DNA of 64,000 nucleotides from Varanus komodoensis. Taxonomy: Eukaryota; Chordata; Lepidosauria; Squamata; Varanidae. The notes under the pieces are model-generated. The model was given only the letters and a program-made list of their open reading frames with translations. It had not been told where the DNA came from and did not search any database. The first letter of the stretch is position 1, and the number at the start of each line of letters is the position of its first letter. Of the stretch, positions 24,001 through 35,004 are shown piece by piece. The stretch spans positions 441,701-505,700 of the forward strand of contig NW_025336495.1 in assembly GCF_004798865.1 (NCBI RefSeq), given 5' to 3'. The translations under genes were made by a program, and so were the position numbers.

Positions 24001-24988
24001 TTTAAACAACTATGCATTAAAATTAGACATGGCTGATTTTGCGACTAAGAAGGTGAAGAAACTATACTGAGTAATTGCTGTAGAACAAAAAGCCAAAATG
24101 AAAATTTGATCAATAAATATTGATTGATTGCTGCATGTTTAGCCTGGAGAAGAGTAGACTGAGGGAGAGATATGATGGTATTTGTCACCATGTCCAGAAA
24201 GCAACACCCCAGGATTAATGTTTTTTCAAAGGAAGGGGGAAGTTGAGAGGGAAGATGGGGCGGGGGGCAGAGAATTGGATACCTGATTTTCTTTTCCTAC
24301 ACATCTTTGGTCCTGCATGGGCTGCAGGGGAATCAGGATTGAAGCAGCTACATCTGAGTCCCTGAAACCCATTCCTGTGCTGCACCAACTCCATGAGCAC
24401 AGAAACATGTGGACAGTGTTCTTCTGAGCATGTCCAAAGAGTGCCGCTCATCCCCACGGCACAGCCCAACAACCACACGGATGTGAAAACCCGCCACTCG
24501 GGGGCAGCTGCGGCCATACCTCCAGCGACGCTCTCAGTTGCTTGGAGGCCGCGAGGATGAAGGCCTGGGCGGGTTCCACGGCCAGGCCGCGCTCCAGCAT
24601 GGCCCAGAGGCTGCGGTAGATGGCCACCTTCTGCCAGGGGGAGGCCTGGGGAAGACCGACGGGTGCTGAGCCTGCCCTTCGCGGGGCACCAGGCTGGCCC
24701 AGGCCCCCCTTCCGTTCGCACGCCCACCCCACCGCCCGTGCCCTCCTCCTCCTCCTCCTCCTCCGCCAAGGTGGAATTCCACCCCGGGACTGGAAGAGGC
24801 CCGCGGGGCGTGGGCTGGGGGACCCCTGCCCGGGCCAGCACCCCACGGCGGTCCTCGCACCTCATCCTGCTGGAGCACCGCGGCGAGGGCGGGCATCACG
24901 GCGGCCGGCTGGCTGCAAGCTGCGTGGACGAGGCGGGGCACCGCGGCCTCTGGGGACTGCAGCAGGCGGCCGACGGGGCAGAGGCCTC
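90..24988 (-). CDS. MROH-family (maestro heat-like repeat) protein, 3' end cut by window edge
   Basis: Large HEAT-repeat protein; molecular function of the family is poorly known. I chained 33 exons whose junctions agree in reading phase (about 1,287 codons). 5' to 3': 24988-24861, 24630-24520, 21458-21293, 19808-19710, 17365-17214, 17074-16931, 16292-16200, 15784-15697, 15578-15465, 14921-14848, 13270-13151, 12353-12243, 11814-11685, 11355-11315, 10755-10614, 10046-9994, 9913-9803, 9404-9285, 9085-8975, 8536-8378, 7045-6914, 6697-6618, 5900-5792, 5694-5593, 5064-4960, 4809-4692, 3752-3631, 3307-3155, 2969-2815, 2284-2206, 1453-1263, 778-644, 204-90. Recognition is by colinear similarity to human MROH1 as I remember it: GSGRGAAALLLLNALRP, CDPLGATRQGAGDCI and DSVMQPHHAGVATLL are typical. 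Successive helical pairs rich in Leu and Ala, with no catalytic motif, fit HEAT solenoids. The part still missing corresponds to the last few hundred residues of MROH1. One intron uses a GC donor. Which MROH paralogue this is cannot be settled here; a small exon between 2206 and 1453 may be missing from my model. Confidence 0.85.
7162..7232. repeat. 25-bp tandem repeat, about 2.8 copies, in an MROH intron
   Basis: Unit GTGCCGCGAGGGATGCCCTGA plus GCCC, repeated with no visible change between copies, inside the intron between MROH exons 8536-8378 and 7045-6914. The identity of copies suggests recent expansion. Confidence 0.85.
9283..9284 (-). other. GC donor of a GC-AG intron in the MROH-family gene
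   Basis: The exon at 9404-9285 ends in the sequence AAAG and the intron opens GCAAGC instead of GTAAGT. Apart from the C, the match to the donor consensus is very good, as is usual for GC-AG introns. The next exon (9085-8975) starts after a normal AG and continues in phase with family-like protein (GACWCVARCAEGQL), so the junction is well supported. Confidence 0.75.
13271..14847. other. MROH intron without recognised content
   Basis: Between the exons at 14921-14848 and 13270-13151. AT-rich near 13,370-13,520 and otherwise mixed. A short (CCAG/CCGG)n patch lies at about 13,588-13,608. The flanking exons join in phase, so no coding exon is required here. Confidence 0.5.
17870..18770 (+). mobile_element. 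Bov-B LINE (RTE clade), 3' part, with nested CR1
   Basis: 3' part of a non-LTR retrotransposon in the MROH intron between exons 19808-19710 and 17365-17214. The reverse-transcriptase C-terminal region is recognisable: ADDTTLLAES-like start near 17,880 (frame interrupted), then a 177-codon open stretch (18048-18578) with YGYESWTTRKAECRRIEAFE, RRLRVPWTARRSNRSVL and YFGHLMRRKDSLEMTLMLG. These are hallmark Bov-B strings shared by squamate and ruminant copies. The tail after 18,629 ends in an ACAACAACAAAG-type 3' end. It is 5'-truncated, has stop/frame changes before 18,048, and is interrupted by a CR1 fragment at 18533-18628. Confidence 0.9.
18533..18628 (+). mobile_element. CR1 LINE 3' end nested in Bov-B, with 7-bp target duplication
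   Basis: 96 bp of CR1 3' terminus (GGGGTCAAACTAGATGGCCT core, ending in two TTTCTATG octamers) inserted in the Bov-B copy. The Bov-B bases TAGATGG occur at 18526-18532 and again at 18629-18635, so the insert is flanked by a direct repeat; removing one copy restores the usual Bov-B reading GGTGCCTAGATGGAGTCACT. Confidence 0.85.
19945..20075. repeat. Minisatellite, ~32-bp palindromic unit, about 4 copies
   Basis: Units of the form CTGAGGGGGCCCTCTAGGGG plus GGCCAGGGACAG, nearly identical, in the MROH intron between exons 21458-21293 and 19808-19710. Each unit contains GGGGGCCCTC and CCTCTAGGGG, which are self-complementary, so single strands could fold. Confidence 0.85.
20160..21230. other. GC-rich intronic stretch with unexplained protein-like frames
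   Basis: Inside the MROH intron between exons 21458-21293 and 19808-19710. The minus strand around 21,020-20,865 reads HSWADSFLTDRFWGTPFVHG and continues SQEQRSLQLLLRCVPEGWG before a stop; another frame lower down reads QGFLQPYLEVLPEV. These look more protein-like than the usual GC-rich shadow frames. They do not fit the MROH exon chain, which is already in phase across this intron, and I do not recognise them. Confidence 0.3.
23440..23640 (+). mobile_element. CR1 LINE 3' end
   Basis: Reads CTTCCTGACAGTTAGAACCC through GGGGTCAGACTAGATGGCCT to a CTTCTATG-like end, the same terminal segment as the longer CR1 at 60,688-61,545. Severely 5'-truncated. Confidence 0.85.
24130..24200 (+). mobile_element. 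CR1 LINE internal fragment
   Basis: TTTAGCCTGGAGAAGAGTAG followed by ACTGAGGGAGAGATATGATG corresponds to the conserved [11 protein letters not shown] coding region of CR1 ORF2 shortly before its 3' end. Short and diverged. Confidence 0.65.
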
Positions 24989-27164
24989 CTGAGCAGAGGT
25001 GAGGGCGGGGCGACACGGCGGGGCAGCCTGTCAGGCCGGGCACACCGCTCCGCCCCGCGTCTCAAGAGCCGGGGGGCACGATGGCCCAGGCGGCCCCCTG
25101 GCTCCCTGCTGGGAGACAGGCCTGGCCATGGCAGCGCCCTCGCCCCTCGGGGTGGCCGGCAAGCAGACCAAGCTGTGCAGGGCATGGGAGGGCGGGGGTG
25201 CCCCCCTCCTCTCACTGCTTCTCACCCCACGTGCCCCCCACGTGCTGATGGGTGGGAGAGGAAAGGCTCGTCCCCATGGCGTGCCACTGCGGGTGAGCCA
25301 CGGGCGACTGCTGGCCACGGCGACCGCTGGGCCACCTGGACCCTCAGGGCTCTTGGATGGTCTGGCCCTGCCCTGCCCTGCCCTGCCCCTCCCGGCCATG
25401 CACAGAAGCAGGTGGACTTTGGCCGAGCAAGTAACTTAAACGATCGGCGGACCCATGACGGGTCTGAAGATGCCGGCACCTCCGAGCAACAGTGAGCACA
25501 GGCTGAAATGAGGGAGGGGTCGGGCAAAGCCAAGCCTTGCTTCACCCCCTCATCTTTCGAGTAAAGGCTGAGAATCTGGCCTGTTAAAGCTCGAGAGCCA
25601 CCCGGCTGGCCGCCTCTTCCAGAACAGAGCCGCATCCCCCGTGTGCCTCCCGTGTGTGCCCGGGGGGGGGGGGCAGCTCCACGCCCCGGGCACCAAGGCA
25701 AACTGGGAGGCCGTCGTCGGAACGGGCAGCCACATTCTTACACCAGAGCCCTCCCGATGTGGACTACCGTTCCCACCACCCCCAGCCTGCTTCCTGTGGA
25801 CGACGGAGGCTGCTAACCAGTGCCTCTGGAGGGGGCAAGAGGAAGGCCCTTTTGAGGCACCCTCTGAGTTCTGGGGGTCCATGGGTGCAGAGCAGCATTG
25901 CTGGCGGGGGGCAGACTCACCCGCGAAGTCGGCTGCAGCACTACATGCCGTGGTCTGTTCTTTCATTCCTGGGGCTCCCTCTACTCTCGTTCTTATAAAT
26001 CGCCCCGAAAACTCTGAGCACTCGCCCTCGCCGCCGGGAGCTCCCTCTTCAGCCATACTGCTTCTGATCCGTGCTCTCTGTGCGGCACTGAAAGAAACCA
26101 CGGCAAGGCTTTGCACCCCCCACCCCACCGCTCAACCCCCCCAAAGGGTGCTCAGTCGCACCCACCTGGCCTCCCCCAGTGCTGGGCTGCAGCTCAGCCA
26201 GAGCCCCCAGGAGCTGCTGGGAGTTGCCCGGAGGATGGAGAGCAAGCCCGAGGGGACCGCAAGGGTGCCAGAGCAGCAGCGGGCCAGGGCACCGGCTCAG
26301 CACGCCCCCACCAGCTCCCCGAAGCACCCTGTACTCCACCGAGGGAGCCACGGAGGGAGGGGGCCCAGTTGGCGAGCGGGCGTTGGGAGCACGGCTCTGC
26401 CAGGAAGGCGATCACCTGCCCCGCATGCGCCGCTTTTCAGCGGAAGTGCAGGGGTGCCGGCAATGGCACCCCCCGGGTGCGTGCAGCCCCCGAAAGGGCT
26501 CCAGGGAGGGAGCGTCTACGTCCAAAGGCTGGCAAAGGTGGCAGGCCGAGCCATCGTGTGCAGACCTCAGCCCGGCACCTCAAGGCCTGGGAAGGGGGCC
26601 CTGCAGGCAGCGTCACGGCAGAGGAGGAATCGGGCCCCCTCCCCCACCCTCAAAGGGGGCCTCGGCCTCATCCTGCTCCCCGTGCAAGGGACCGAGGGCT
26701 TTGCTCTTGCCTCAAGTTGCCCCCGAGCGCCAGCCTCTCAGATCAAGGTGGGCCTCTGGTTGTGCGTCCACGAGATGAGCCCGCGTCGCCTTGGCTAATG
26801 GACCCACCACTGGCGGCCGCTGCCTCTGTGACATCACCGGGAGGCCGGGCGGCCACGGCCCAGGCCCAGGCCCAGGCCCAGCAGCAAGAGGTGGCGTCTG
26901 GTGGCCGCACGGCGGCCTGTGGGAAGCGCAGCAGTGCACACGCAGCTCTGGAGCGGGAGACGGGGGCGCCCAGCAACAGGAGGGTGGCGGCCCCCCCACT
27001 GCCCCCCCGGCCACCCTCGCGGGCCTGGCCCCGGGGCCCCATCGCAGGGCAGGCGGGAGGGAAGCCCAAGGGTGGCAGCCGCAGCCTCACGGCGGAGAGA
27101 GAAATGGCAAAGGGCATTTCCGCAGGTGACGCTTCGAAAAATAAAAAGACTGGTGAGGCAGGCG
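24989..27164. other. MROH 5' flank and spacer to MKS1
   Basis: GC-rich sequence between the first secure MROH exon and the MKS1 transcript end. It contains the candidate first MROH exon (25921-26056), a G run at about 25,661-25,671 and a short (GGCCCA)n tract at about 26,857-26,880. The long open frames on both strands are compositional. I see no other gene. Confidence 0.5.
25921..26056 (-). CDS. Possible first coding exon of the MROH-family gene
   Basis: The first secure exon of the MROH gene (24988-24861) begins with two bases of a split codon, so at least one coding exon lies upstream. On the minus strand an ATG at 26056-26054 has a good start context (A at -3, G at +4) and opens 45 codons ending at a strong GTGAGT donor with one spare base. 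That is exactly the phase needed. The encoded peptide starts MAEEGAPGGEGEC and shows no HEAT character, so homology does not support it. Other start exons in 25.0-27.1 kb are possible. Confidence 0.35.
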
Positions 27165-27186
27165 ACAAAAGCTCCGTTTATGGCGA

Positions 27187-27192
27187 TTTATT
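27187..27192 (-). terminator. Polyadenylation signal of MKS1 (AATAAA)
   Basis: Canonical AATAAA on the minus strand about 350 bases after the MKS1 stop codon, in an otherwise GC-rich stretch, giving a short 3' untranslated region. Confidence 0.6.
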
Positions 27193-27542
27193 GTTTTGCT
27201 GTGAGAAAGGCCTGTTCCACGGACCTACGACTCCCAGAATGCCCCAGCCGGCTAGTCTTCCCGAAAGCATGAAAGAAAGAGTGCCTGCTACTTCCTGTCA
27301 TGGGGGCTGGAAGGAGGGAAGTGCCAGCTCTCCTGCTGGGAGAAAATGGTCCTGTTGGTAGCCCCCCCCCCCCGACACACCCACCAGGCCCCGTACAAGA
27401 ACAGAACGCAAGTTCGAGGCCTGGGAAGCATTTTCCGGCCCCAGAGGGGAGCCCTTGGCCGCCTCTTCCACCGAGGAAGAGGCATTCTGCGTGTCTCTCG
27501 AATCTTCTGTGCTCAGCCAGGCAGCGAGCCGGGCAGCCAGCC

Positions 27543-30500
27543 TCAGGCCAGACGACCGGTGGGGGCAGATGCGTGGATCAGGCCCTGCGGGAGGCTCTCC
27601 CGGGCCTCTTGCATCCGGCGTCGGGCACGCTGGAATGCCTCTGCAACCAAGGAACGGAGGGGTTGATGCTTGTGCGGCCCGAGCGCCAGCTACTCTCCCC
27701 TACCCAGACACAGGGCGCAGGCCCATCCTGCACCGGAAATTCTGGGCACAGAAAATTAAAAATGGGTGAACCAAGGCGGTGAGGCAAAGCGGGTTAGAGC
27801 AGCTGGAAGGGAACGGAAGCGGCACAAGGATTCTGTGCCCCCAAGTCTTGCTCCGGGCCGTTTTTCCGGCCACTGCCCTGCAGCTGCGAAGGCTTTGCTC
27901 TGTATTGTTCAGAGAAACCCCAAGGCTGAAAGAATCACAATCCGCTTGCTCTTCAAAGGGGAATCTAACACCACACTTCCTGGAAAGTCCAACCCGTGCT
28001 GAGCAGGCAGGCTACGCTGTTGGTCCATAGACAAGTAGACCCAAGTGCCCTTTACTGACGGTTTTATCCAAAAGCCTCCAAGGAGGCGTATAGCAGGAGA
28101 GGAGCCCTCACTCATCGAGGGAGAACGTCTACTGAAGCGTGATCCATTAAACCACCTGCCCCTCCACACCCTCCACGTACCCAGGACGTTGTAGAGGGAG
28201 TCCTGCTGCCCGAAGCTGCCCAGCCGGTCCGGGACGCTCTGCATGCGCTTCCTCATGGAGCGGGACTCCAGGAAGGCCCTGTCAAAAGAAGGCAGCAGCC
28301 CCACGCATGTGTGGGGAGAAGAGCCCATTTCTTTCTCCTTCGAGAGCCCTGGACAGAGACAAGAGCCCCCCCCCCCCCCACCAGCACAACATGCAGGCAG
28401 AGCCCCTGGAGGGGGGCTGCCCCATCCTGGGCCCACACATGGGCTTCCCAGAAGCACACCAGGAAGCTGGAATGCCGCTCTGGATGGGCTCCTAGTCTGA
28501 GGCCAGCAGGAAAATATTTAGGCGTCTTATTCGGTCGGATGCGCGCACTCTGAAGGGGGCTGCTGTGGCGCCCGCCGGCCTCGGCAGCCCCCCCCAACCT
28601 GCTCCCCTCAGGACGACTCAGGCTCCTCCTGCCACCCCCGCTGGCCACGCGCGCCTGCCCACGGCAGAGCTGGGGTGGCGCAGGCCGTGGCGCCGGTGGA
28701 TCGAGGCCAGGGGTGCACCAGCCAGGCACCTTTCCTGGTGCTCCCAGGGCCCCGGCGGCTGCAGGAGTGCCCGGCACACCCCTTCCCTGCCACCCCAGTT
28801 TCACTCCATTGCATTTCTATTCCTCATGAAGGCTGGACCATTCCAGGCAGTTCACAAGAATTCAAAAAACACAGACCACATATGCAGTAAAATAAACCAT
28901 TCTGACAGCCGAATTGGCTATGGAAAACGGTATATAAAAAGCTTGTATAAATTAAAAAATAAAACACACACACAACTGGAAAAAAATTCCAATATACAAC
29001 ATTTTAAGATGGCTTAACAGCCACATCAGTTGCAATACAAACCAGATGTTTCAAAAACATAAAACCAGAGTGAGCTGGAAGGGGTCTCCCAGGCCATCTA
29101 GTCTGACCCCCGGCTCCAGCTGGCTCAGCTCATGACATGCCTATCATGTGGAAGTCCAGCCTGTCCTTGAACACCCTCCCCGATGGGGCCTCAGCCATTA
29201 AAAACAAGTCTGCCCACCGTGGCTTTAAATGCCATTCAGTTCCTGGGAGAAGACAGCTGTCCTGTCCAGGCACCAAAGAGATGACAGCGCTGGCACCGTG
29301 CGGCCCTCGGGGGCAGAGCACCCACCAAGTTCTCCTCAGAGGAAGGGGGCTCGGAGGAGGCCTCCAACGGCGCCTGGGCGTCCTTGGGCACGGAGAGGCG
29401 CCCCGCCAGGCGCTGCAGGGTCCAGAACCACGCGGCGCCCTCTGGGCTGAGAGCAGCAGCTTGGAGCAGCCCCGCCCTCGCCCCGCGGCAGGGATGGGGT
29501 GCCCCAGCCCCCAGCAGCCTCCTGCTTGGCCTGCGGGGGCTCCCTCTGGCTGGGGCGGAGGAGTCCCTGCTGCCCTCCCCCACCAGCCTCGCCGCAGCAA
29601 GCCCCTGAGTAAGGCGGCGGGGACCCCTGGTGCCCAGGAGACCTGTCCTCAGGCAGGAAGGGACCCAAATGGCTGGACTGAAGGGCGCCATCATCTGGCC
29701 CCCTCCCGGGTCTCCAGACAAGCAGTGCCAAGCAACCCTTTGGGAAAGAGTCCTGGTAGGGGTCAGGATGGGGGGCCTCCTGAGCACCCCCAGCGTCCAG
29801 CTGAAAGGCGCAGAAGTGGCGTCGGCGTGGCTTCCCCCTCTCTGCTGTGCAGGCAGCCGCCAGGCCGCGAGCATCACAGAAAGGGTGCGGCCCGGCTGCA
29901 AGCGAGCAGGCCCAAACGGGGTGCCCCCCGGCCCCCCCGAGCCAAGCTTACCTGGACTGCTGCAGGCAGTGGAGCCGGAAGGTCACACAGCCCGTTGTCT
30001 CGGTGCGGAAGCCGAAGCGGCTCAGGCGGTCGCCCTGCAGGGAGGAAGAGGCCCAGTCTGAAGCGCCCGTGCGGCCGCCGGCCACTTTCCTCCACTCCCT
30101 CCCTGGGCTCCCCTCTGGCTGTTACGAAGGCTGCAAACACTCACGGTGAACGTGCTCGGCACCCTGACGTAGGCTGTGTCCTCGAGCTCCGGCGACCCAC
30201 CGATGAAGAACCTCTGCAGCTCCGAGAAGGTGCCGGGCCGCACAGGGCGCCACGTGGCAGCCGCCAGGACGTGAGCTCCTGAGTCGCGGGGGGGAAAAAG
30301 GCACGCCACAGGCGCTGAAGTGGGTCGGGGAGCCGCCTGGCACACGTGCGCCTGGCCAGCAGGGTGGTTGGTGCCCCCGGGGGGGCGGCCAAAGGGTACC
30401 TGTGAGCGACCCTGGCCAGCTGGCTCCTGCCCGAGCCCTGGAGCAGCCTGCTGGCCGACGCAGCCCAGAAGAGGCGGCGTCCCTGGGGGTGCAAGCCAAG

Positions 30501-33500
30501 GAGGGCTCTCCCGCTCTGGGGGCCGCCACGGCCTCCTCCCCTCCAGGCCTGGAGGAGCCAGGAAGGAGCAAGGGGGATTCCGCCTGCCAGACGCATGCGG
30601 GATTCCTAATCCAGCGGGGTCAGTGCCGGAGGGAACCCTCGTCAGTCCCAGATTATGCGGCCCTTCCTCCCAAGGAGCTCAGAGTGAAGAGTCAGCACTC
30701 AAACCCCGTGAGAACAGAAGGCACGCCCTGCTGGATCAGACCACAGAAGGCCCGTCTTAGCCAGTGTTCCGTCCCACAGGGTCCAAGCAGCAGCTCATGG
30801 GAAACCCAGAAGCAGGACATGTGTGCAGAACCCCCTCCCCCATGTGCCCCAGCAACTGGGGCACAGAGGCGTAGTTCCTCTGATACTGGAAGGCGCCTCC
30901 CGAGAATGGAACCTGCTCTGAACAGATGCGAACAAGGCGGTGCTGACTACGCAAGCCGGCCAAGGACAGGAAAGGCCCTGGAGAAACGGGAGACGCCCGA
31001 CCCTTTGCAGGCGGGTGCCGGCGGCTCGGCAGCTTCCCACCGCATCCCCCCATCGAAGGAACGCGCGGCTCTGCCTGGGCGCTGCATCAGCTTGTGCTTC
31101 CCACCCCGCCTCCCAAGCCTTGATGTTTTTCAGACACTGACACTGCTGCAGCACCAATGATTGCCATCCGTTCTGCATGCACACTTGCGCAAGATTTCCC
31201 GCAGGAGGAGGTCCGAGGGTGGCTGAACCGGGCGTTTGAAGAGACGACCGGGCCGGGCCCCGATCTTGACGAAGCCGTGCCACGAGCACAATCACGAGCT
31301 GTGGCGGCTCACTCGGCCCCCAGGCCCAAACGCCAGGCTCCGTGGCCCCCAGCCCTTTTACCTGGCGTTGCCGGCAGTACCACGAACCCATAGCCCTCAA
31401 CGCGGTACCGCTGCCAGAAATCCAAGGAGAGAACCTCAAAGTAGAGGACAGGCCACTGGGGGAAGGTGCCTAGGGAAAGGAGAGGCCAAAAGCTGCAGTT
31501 TGCCGGCTCCTGGGGGGAGAACCATGGTGGGGGCGGCAGCGGCGGCCTCCAGGCGCTGGCCAGACCCCCTCACTCACAGGCAGGTTGGCCGGAGGCACAG
31601 CCACACCACACAGGGCGCGCCTCCGTCACGCCGTTCCCCGCAGCGGGGCTCGTGTGGAGAAAGCCGCCCGGTATTCCCCCCACCCCAGGCTGCTGTCCGG
31701 ATTTGCCCGTGCCCAGATCCCCTCCCAGGCGGATCCCCTCCCCTTGTGCTCACCTTCTGCATGGTTTCCTGGCGCAAAGAACAGATCCAGGGTGAAAGGG
31801 AAGGAGAAAAAGGCCACGCTGTCCTGGGGACGGAAAGCAGGTCAGTCTCTGCCTGGAGCAAGGCCAGCCGGCTCACAGACCGAGCATTTGAGAGCATCCT
31901 TTTGCAAGCCGGCTGCCTACAGCCCCATCCTCCCCCAGCCAAAGGACACCAGGTCAGGGAAGGCCCCTTCAAAATGCCCGGGGCGCCCACGGCTCTTCTC
32001 TGTGGCGAGAGCCGGGCAGGGCCGCCACCCGCTGCCCGCCCAGGAGTGCGCACTCAGCCACCCCGCACGGACTGCGGCTCGGCCGCCGGCCCGCACACCA
32101 CAGCTGCCCACTTACCCTGCCACAGGCCTGGGCAGCGCAGGTCTGGGTCACCCCCGAGAGCGGCTGGGATGGCGGGCACGACCAGCCTAGGGGCAAGCGA
32201 GGCAAAGGCTCAGCGAGGCTGAGGAAAGGGACCGACGGGCCAGGGTGGGAGGTGGGGAAGAACTGGGAAGCGGCGATGCCCCAGCACGCGAGGCCGCGGC
32301 TGCCCAGCTGGGCCAGGGCTGCCGCCACGCACAGAGCAGCGCCTCGCTCGCTCCGGGAGCATCTGCGGGGCCCCTGCGCAAGGACGCTTTGCCCTCGGGA
32401 GCCTCTGCTCCTGGCTCCGGAAAGCGGGGCCCGGTTATCCAGGGGCCCCTCGGCAGGCCAAGACCGGACCTTCCCGGGAAACGGGTGCGGAAGGAGAGGA
32501 GCGACCCGTAAGTGGAGCGCACAAGAAAGCAGCTCAGGGCGGGAGGGGAAGAGCGGCCAGGCCCGCGCAGCTCCGGGCTCGGCACGAAGGGGCTCTTCCC
32601 CTGGCAGGCCCAGGGCGCCACCCAGCCTCGGGCCCCCTGCCAGGGGGCCGGCGGGCTCAGCAGGGGCTGCTGCTCCCGCCCTGTCCTGGCCCAGTTTCCA
32701 TTCACTCACAGTCGGGCAGCTCCACGAAGAAGCGGACGTAGAGGTTGTCGTACTCGTAGCCCTGGGCTGAAACTGGGGGGGGGGGGGAGAGGAGCCCACG
32801 CAGGGGCTTGAGAAACTCCCTGCTCCATGGCCGCCCACCCCCAGATCTCCGCAGCCTGCAGCAAACGGGCCTTCTCCCCAGCCCAGGGCGGGGGAGGCAC
32901 CGAGGACTGTTTGGCCGGGACCGCCAGCCCGCCCCACGGACACGCTGGAGCGGCCGAAGCCACGCCAAGGGTGGAGCACAGCTGGCAGCAGCCCCCCCAA
33001 GTGCCAGCCCGGGGGGGGTCCCCGCCCCCCCCAAGCCGTGTGCCACTCTCAAGGGAGGCCAGGCCAGGCCAGTTCCCAGGTGGCTCGGCTTGGAATGCGT
33101 TCCCGCCACCTGCAGGCACTCTTCCCCCGTGGGAGGGAGGGAGGCGGGCAGCCCTCCATGGCCAAGCCTCTTACCGATTTCGCCGTTAACAACGAGCCGG
33201 AGGGTGCCTGGGGGGGTCTGCAAGAGGCGGAGAGAGTGGAGCTCAGCGGTGGGGGGTCGCCACGGAAGGCCCGGCACTTCCAGCTCAGGGGGCTCCGGAA
33301 GTCGACGGCAAGACCCCCCGGGCGAGACTGTGGGAAGCCACAGATGGGGGCTGCAAAGCCTCCTGCCCTCCCCAGCCTGGAGAGGCTCTCCGGGACCACG
33401 TTCCAGAGGACACGTGGGGCAAGCGCCCGAGCCAGCAAGCTCGGGAACGACGAAGTGCTTCTGGCCCACAGCAAAGGCTCAAAAACAGCATTTCGGCCTC

Positions 33501-34960
33501 TGGGGACGACGGACACAGATCGCTGGCAAAACCTGAGAAAACGTCTGCACGGCTGGTGAGCGGGGGCAGAGGCCGGTCCGCCTGGGCATCTCGCAGGGCC
33601 ATGTCTGGCTCCCGGGCCAGGGCTGCGCACGACGCAGCATCAGAGGAGCCGGAGGCCCGACCCGAGACGAGGCAGCTGCGGGCCCCCTCCCTCTTGCATG
33701 CTCAGGGGGTGCCACAGCCCCGCTGCCCTCCCCGCAGACTACTCTGCGCTCTGCTGCCACTCAGACGGGAGCCGTCCAGCTGAGGTGGAGCGGCTGCAGG
33801 AGGGCGCTTGTGCTCTCTGCCCGCGGCCTCGGTGGCAGGGCCCGGCGACACGCACAAGCCGTGTCGGTTGTTTCCGACGCTCTGCACTGCTCTCTGGGCC
33901 GCCGCAGCTCGCAGCCCAGCGGGTCAGGGACAGGTGGGCTGGCCCCTCGGCAGCACGCAAGCTCTGTGCACAAACGGTCGGAGAGCTCCGCTCTCGGGGC
34001 AGCTTCGCAGCTGGTCAAGTTGTGCGGGCCTGCGCAGCCCAGCAGGGCCGCCGGTTCTCCAGCTCCCCAGCCCCGAACCCGGGGGGTCTGCCTTAACAGA
34101 GTCATTCCAGCAGGAGCCACTCACCATCTCAAAGTCGGAGCCAACGAGTCTGCTGAGGTGCTCCTTGTGGCGGCTGTACAGCTAAGGAAGGAAGCGCAGG
34201 CGGTAGGGGAGCCGTCCGAGGGGACAGCGACCAGGGGAGCGCTCCTGCTGCTGTGGGAGATCCCAGGCAACGCCGTGGCGTCGCGGGTGCCGTGGGACTC
34301 CGGCAGATGCTCTGCACCGGCCGAGCAGGCGGTAGGAGGGTTGCCCGTTGTATGACGACGACCCTGAACGCAGTGCAGTGCCTTGAAGGCCAGCTGACGG
34401 TGCGCTTTGCAAGGCGCCCCCTGCAGGTGGAACCCTGACATCTCCCACGTCAGCCACCTGGACCCTCAGTACTTCCTCAGCATAAGCTGAGCCAGCACAC
34501 AGATGTCCACGTTTAAAACAAGCTGCAATTTGTGCTCAGGCAATGTGTGCAGGTTTTCAGTGCTGCAACTTGTGCAGCTTTCCCCAGTTTTGCTTTTTAA
34601 AAAATCTGGACAAAATTGGCAATGGCCCGTTTCATGTGAAGCAAGGTCTACCCAGGAAGCAGTGGGACGAACCAGAGGCACCTGAGGTGGTTCTTTACTA
34701 AGGAAACATCCTGGACCAGCAGTTAGATGAGGGACTGCTAAAACATTAAGAACAGGGCAAATGCTTTATGCAAAACTGAAGTTTCAGACCCCATTTGAGC
34801 AAATCTGTATTTATGCAAATGACGCTGAAAATATGCAGCTCTGTTCTCCTGAACCCCTCCCCGCAAACTGAAAATTCTGGCTGGGATTTTCAAAATCCCA
34901 TTTCCTGGACTGGAAGCGCTATGGAAGTCCACTGGGTTCCAATGGGCAGGGGTGAAAAAA

Positions 34961-35004
<44 letters not shown>

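Larger units (their letters stand above)
21480..24500. other. Long MROH intron with AT-rich sequence and CR1 fragments
   Basis: Intron between MROH exons 24630-24520 and 21458-21293. Composition drops to AT-rich from about 22,550, unlike the rest of the gene. Contains a 16-base A run (near 22,040), a G homopolymer (about 22,968-22,982) and CR1 pieces at 23440-23640 and 24130-24200. Nothing coding seen. Confidence 0.6.

Noticed and set aside
25641-26798. Plus-strand open frame of 385 codons
   Set aside because: Composition-driven, no recognisable domain and no supporting context; it lies antisense to the candidate MROH start exon.
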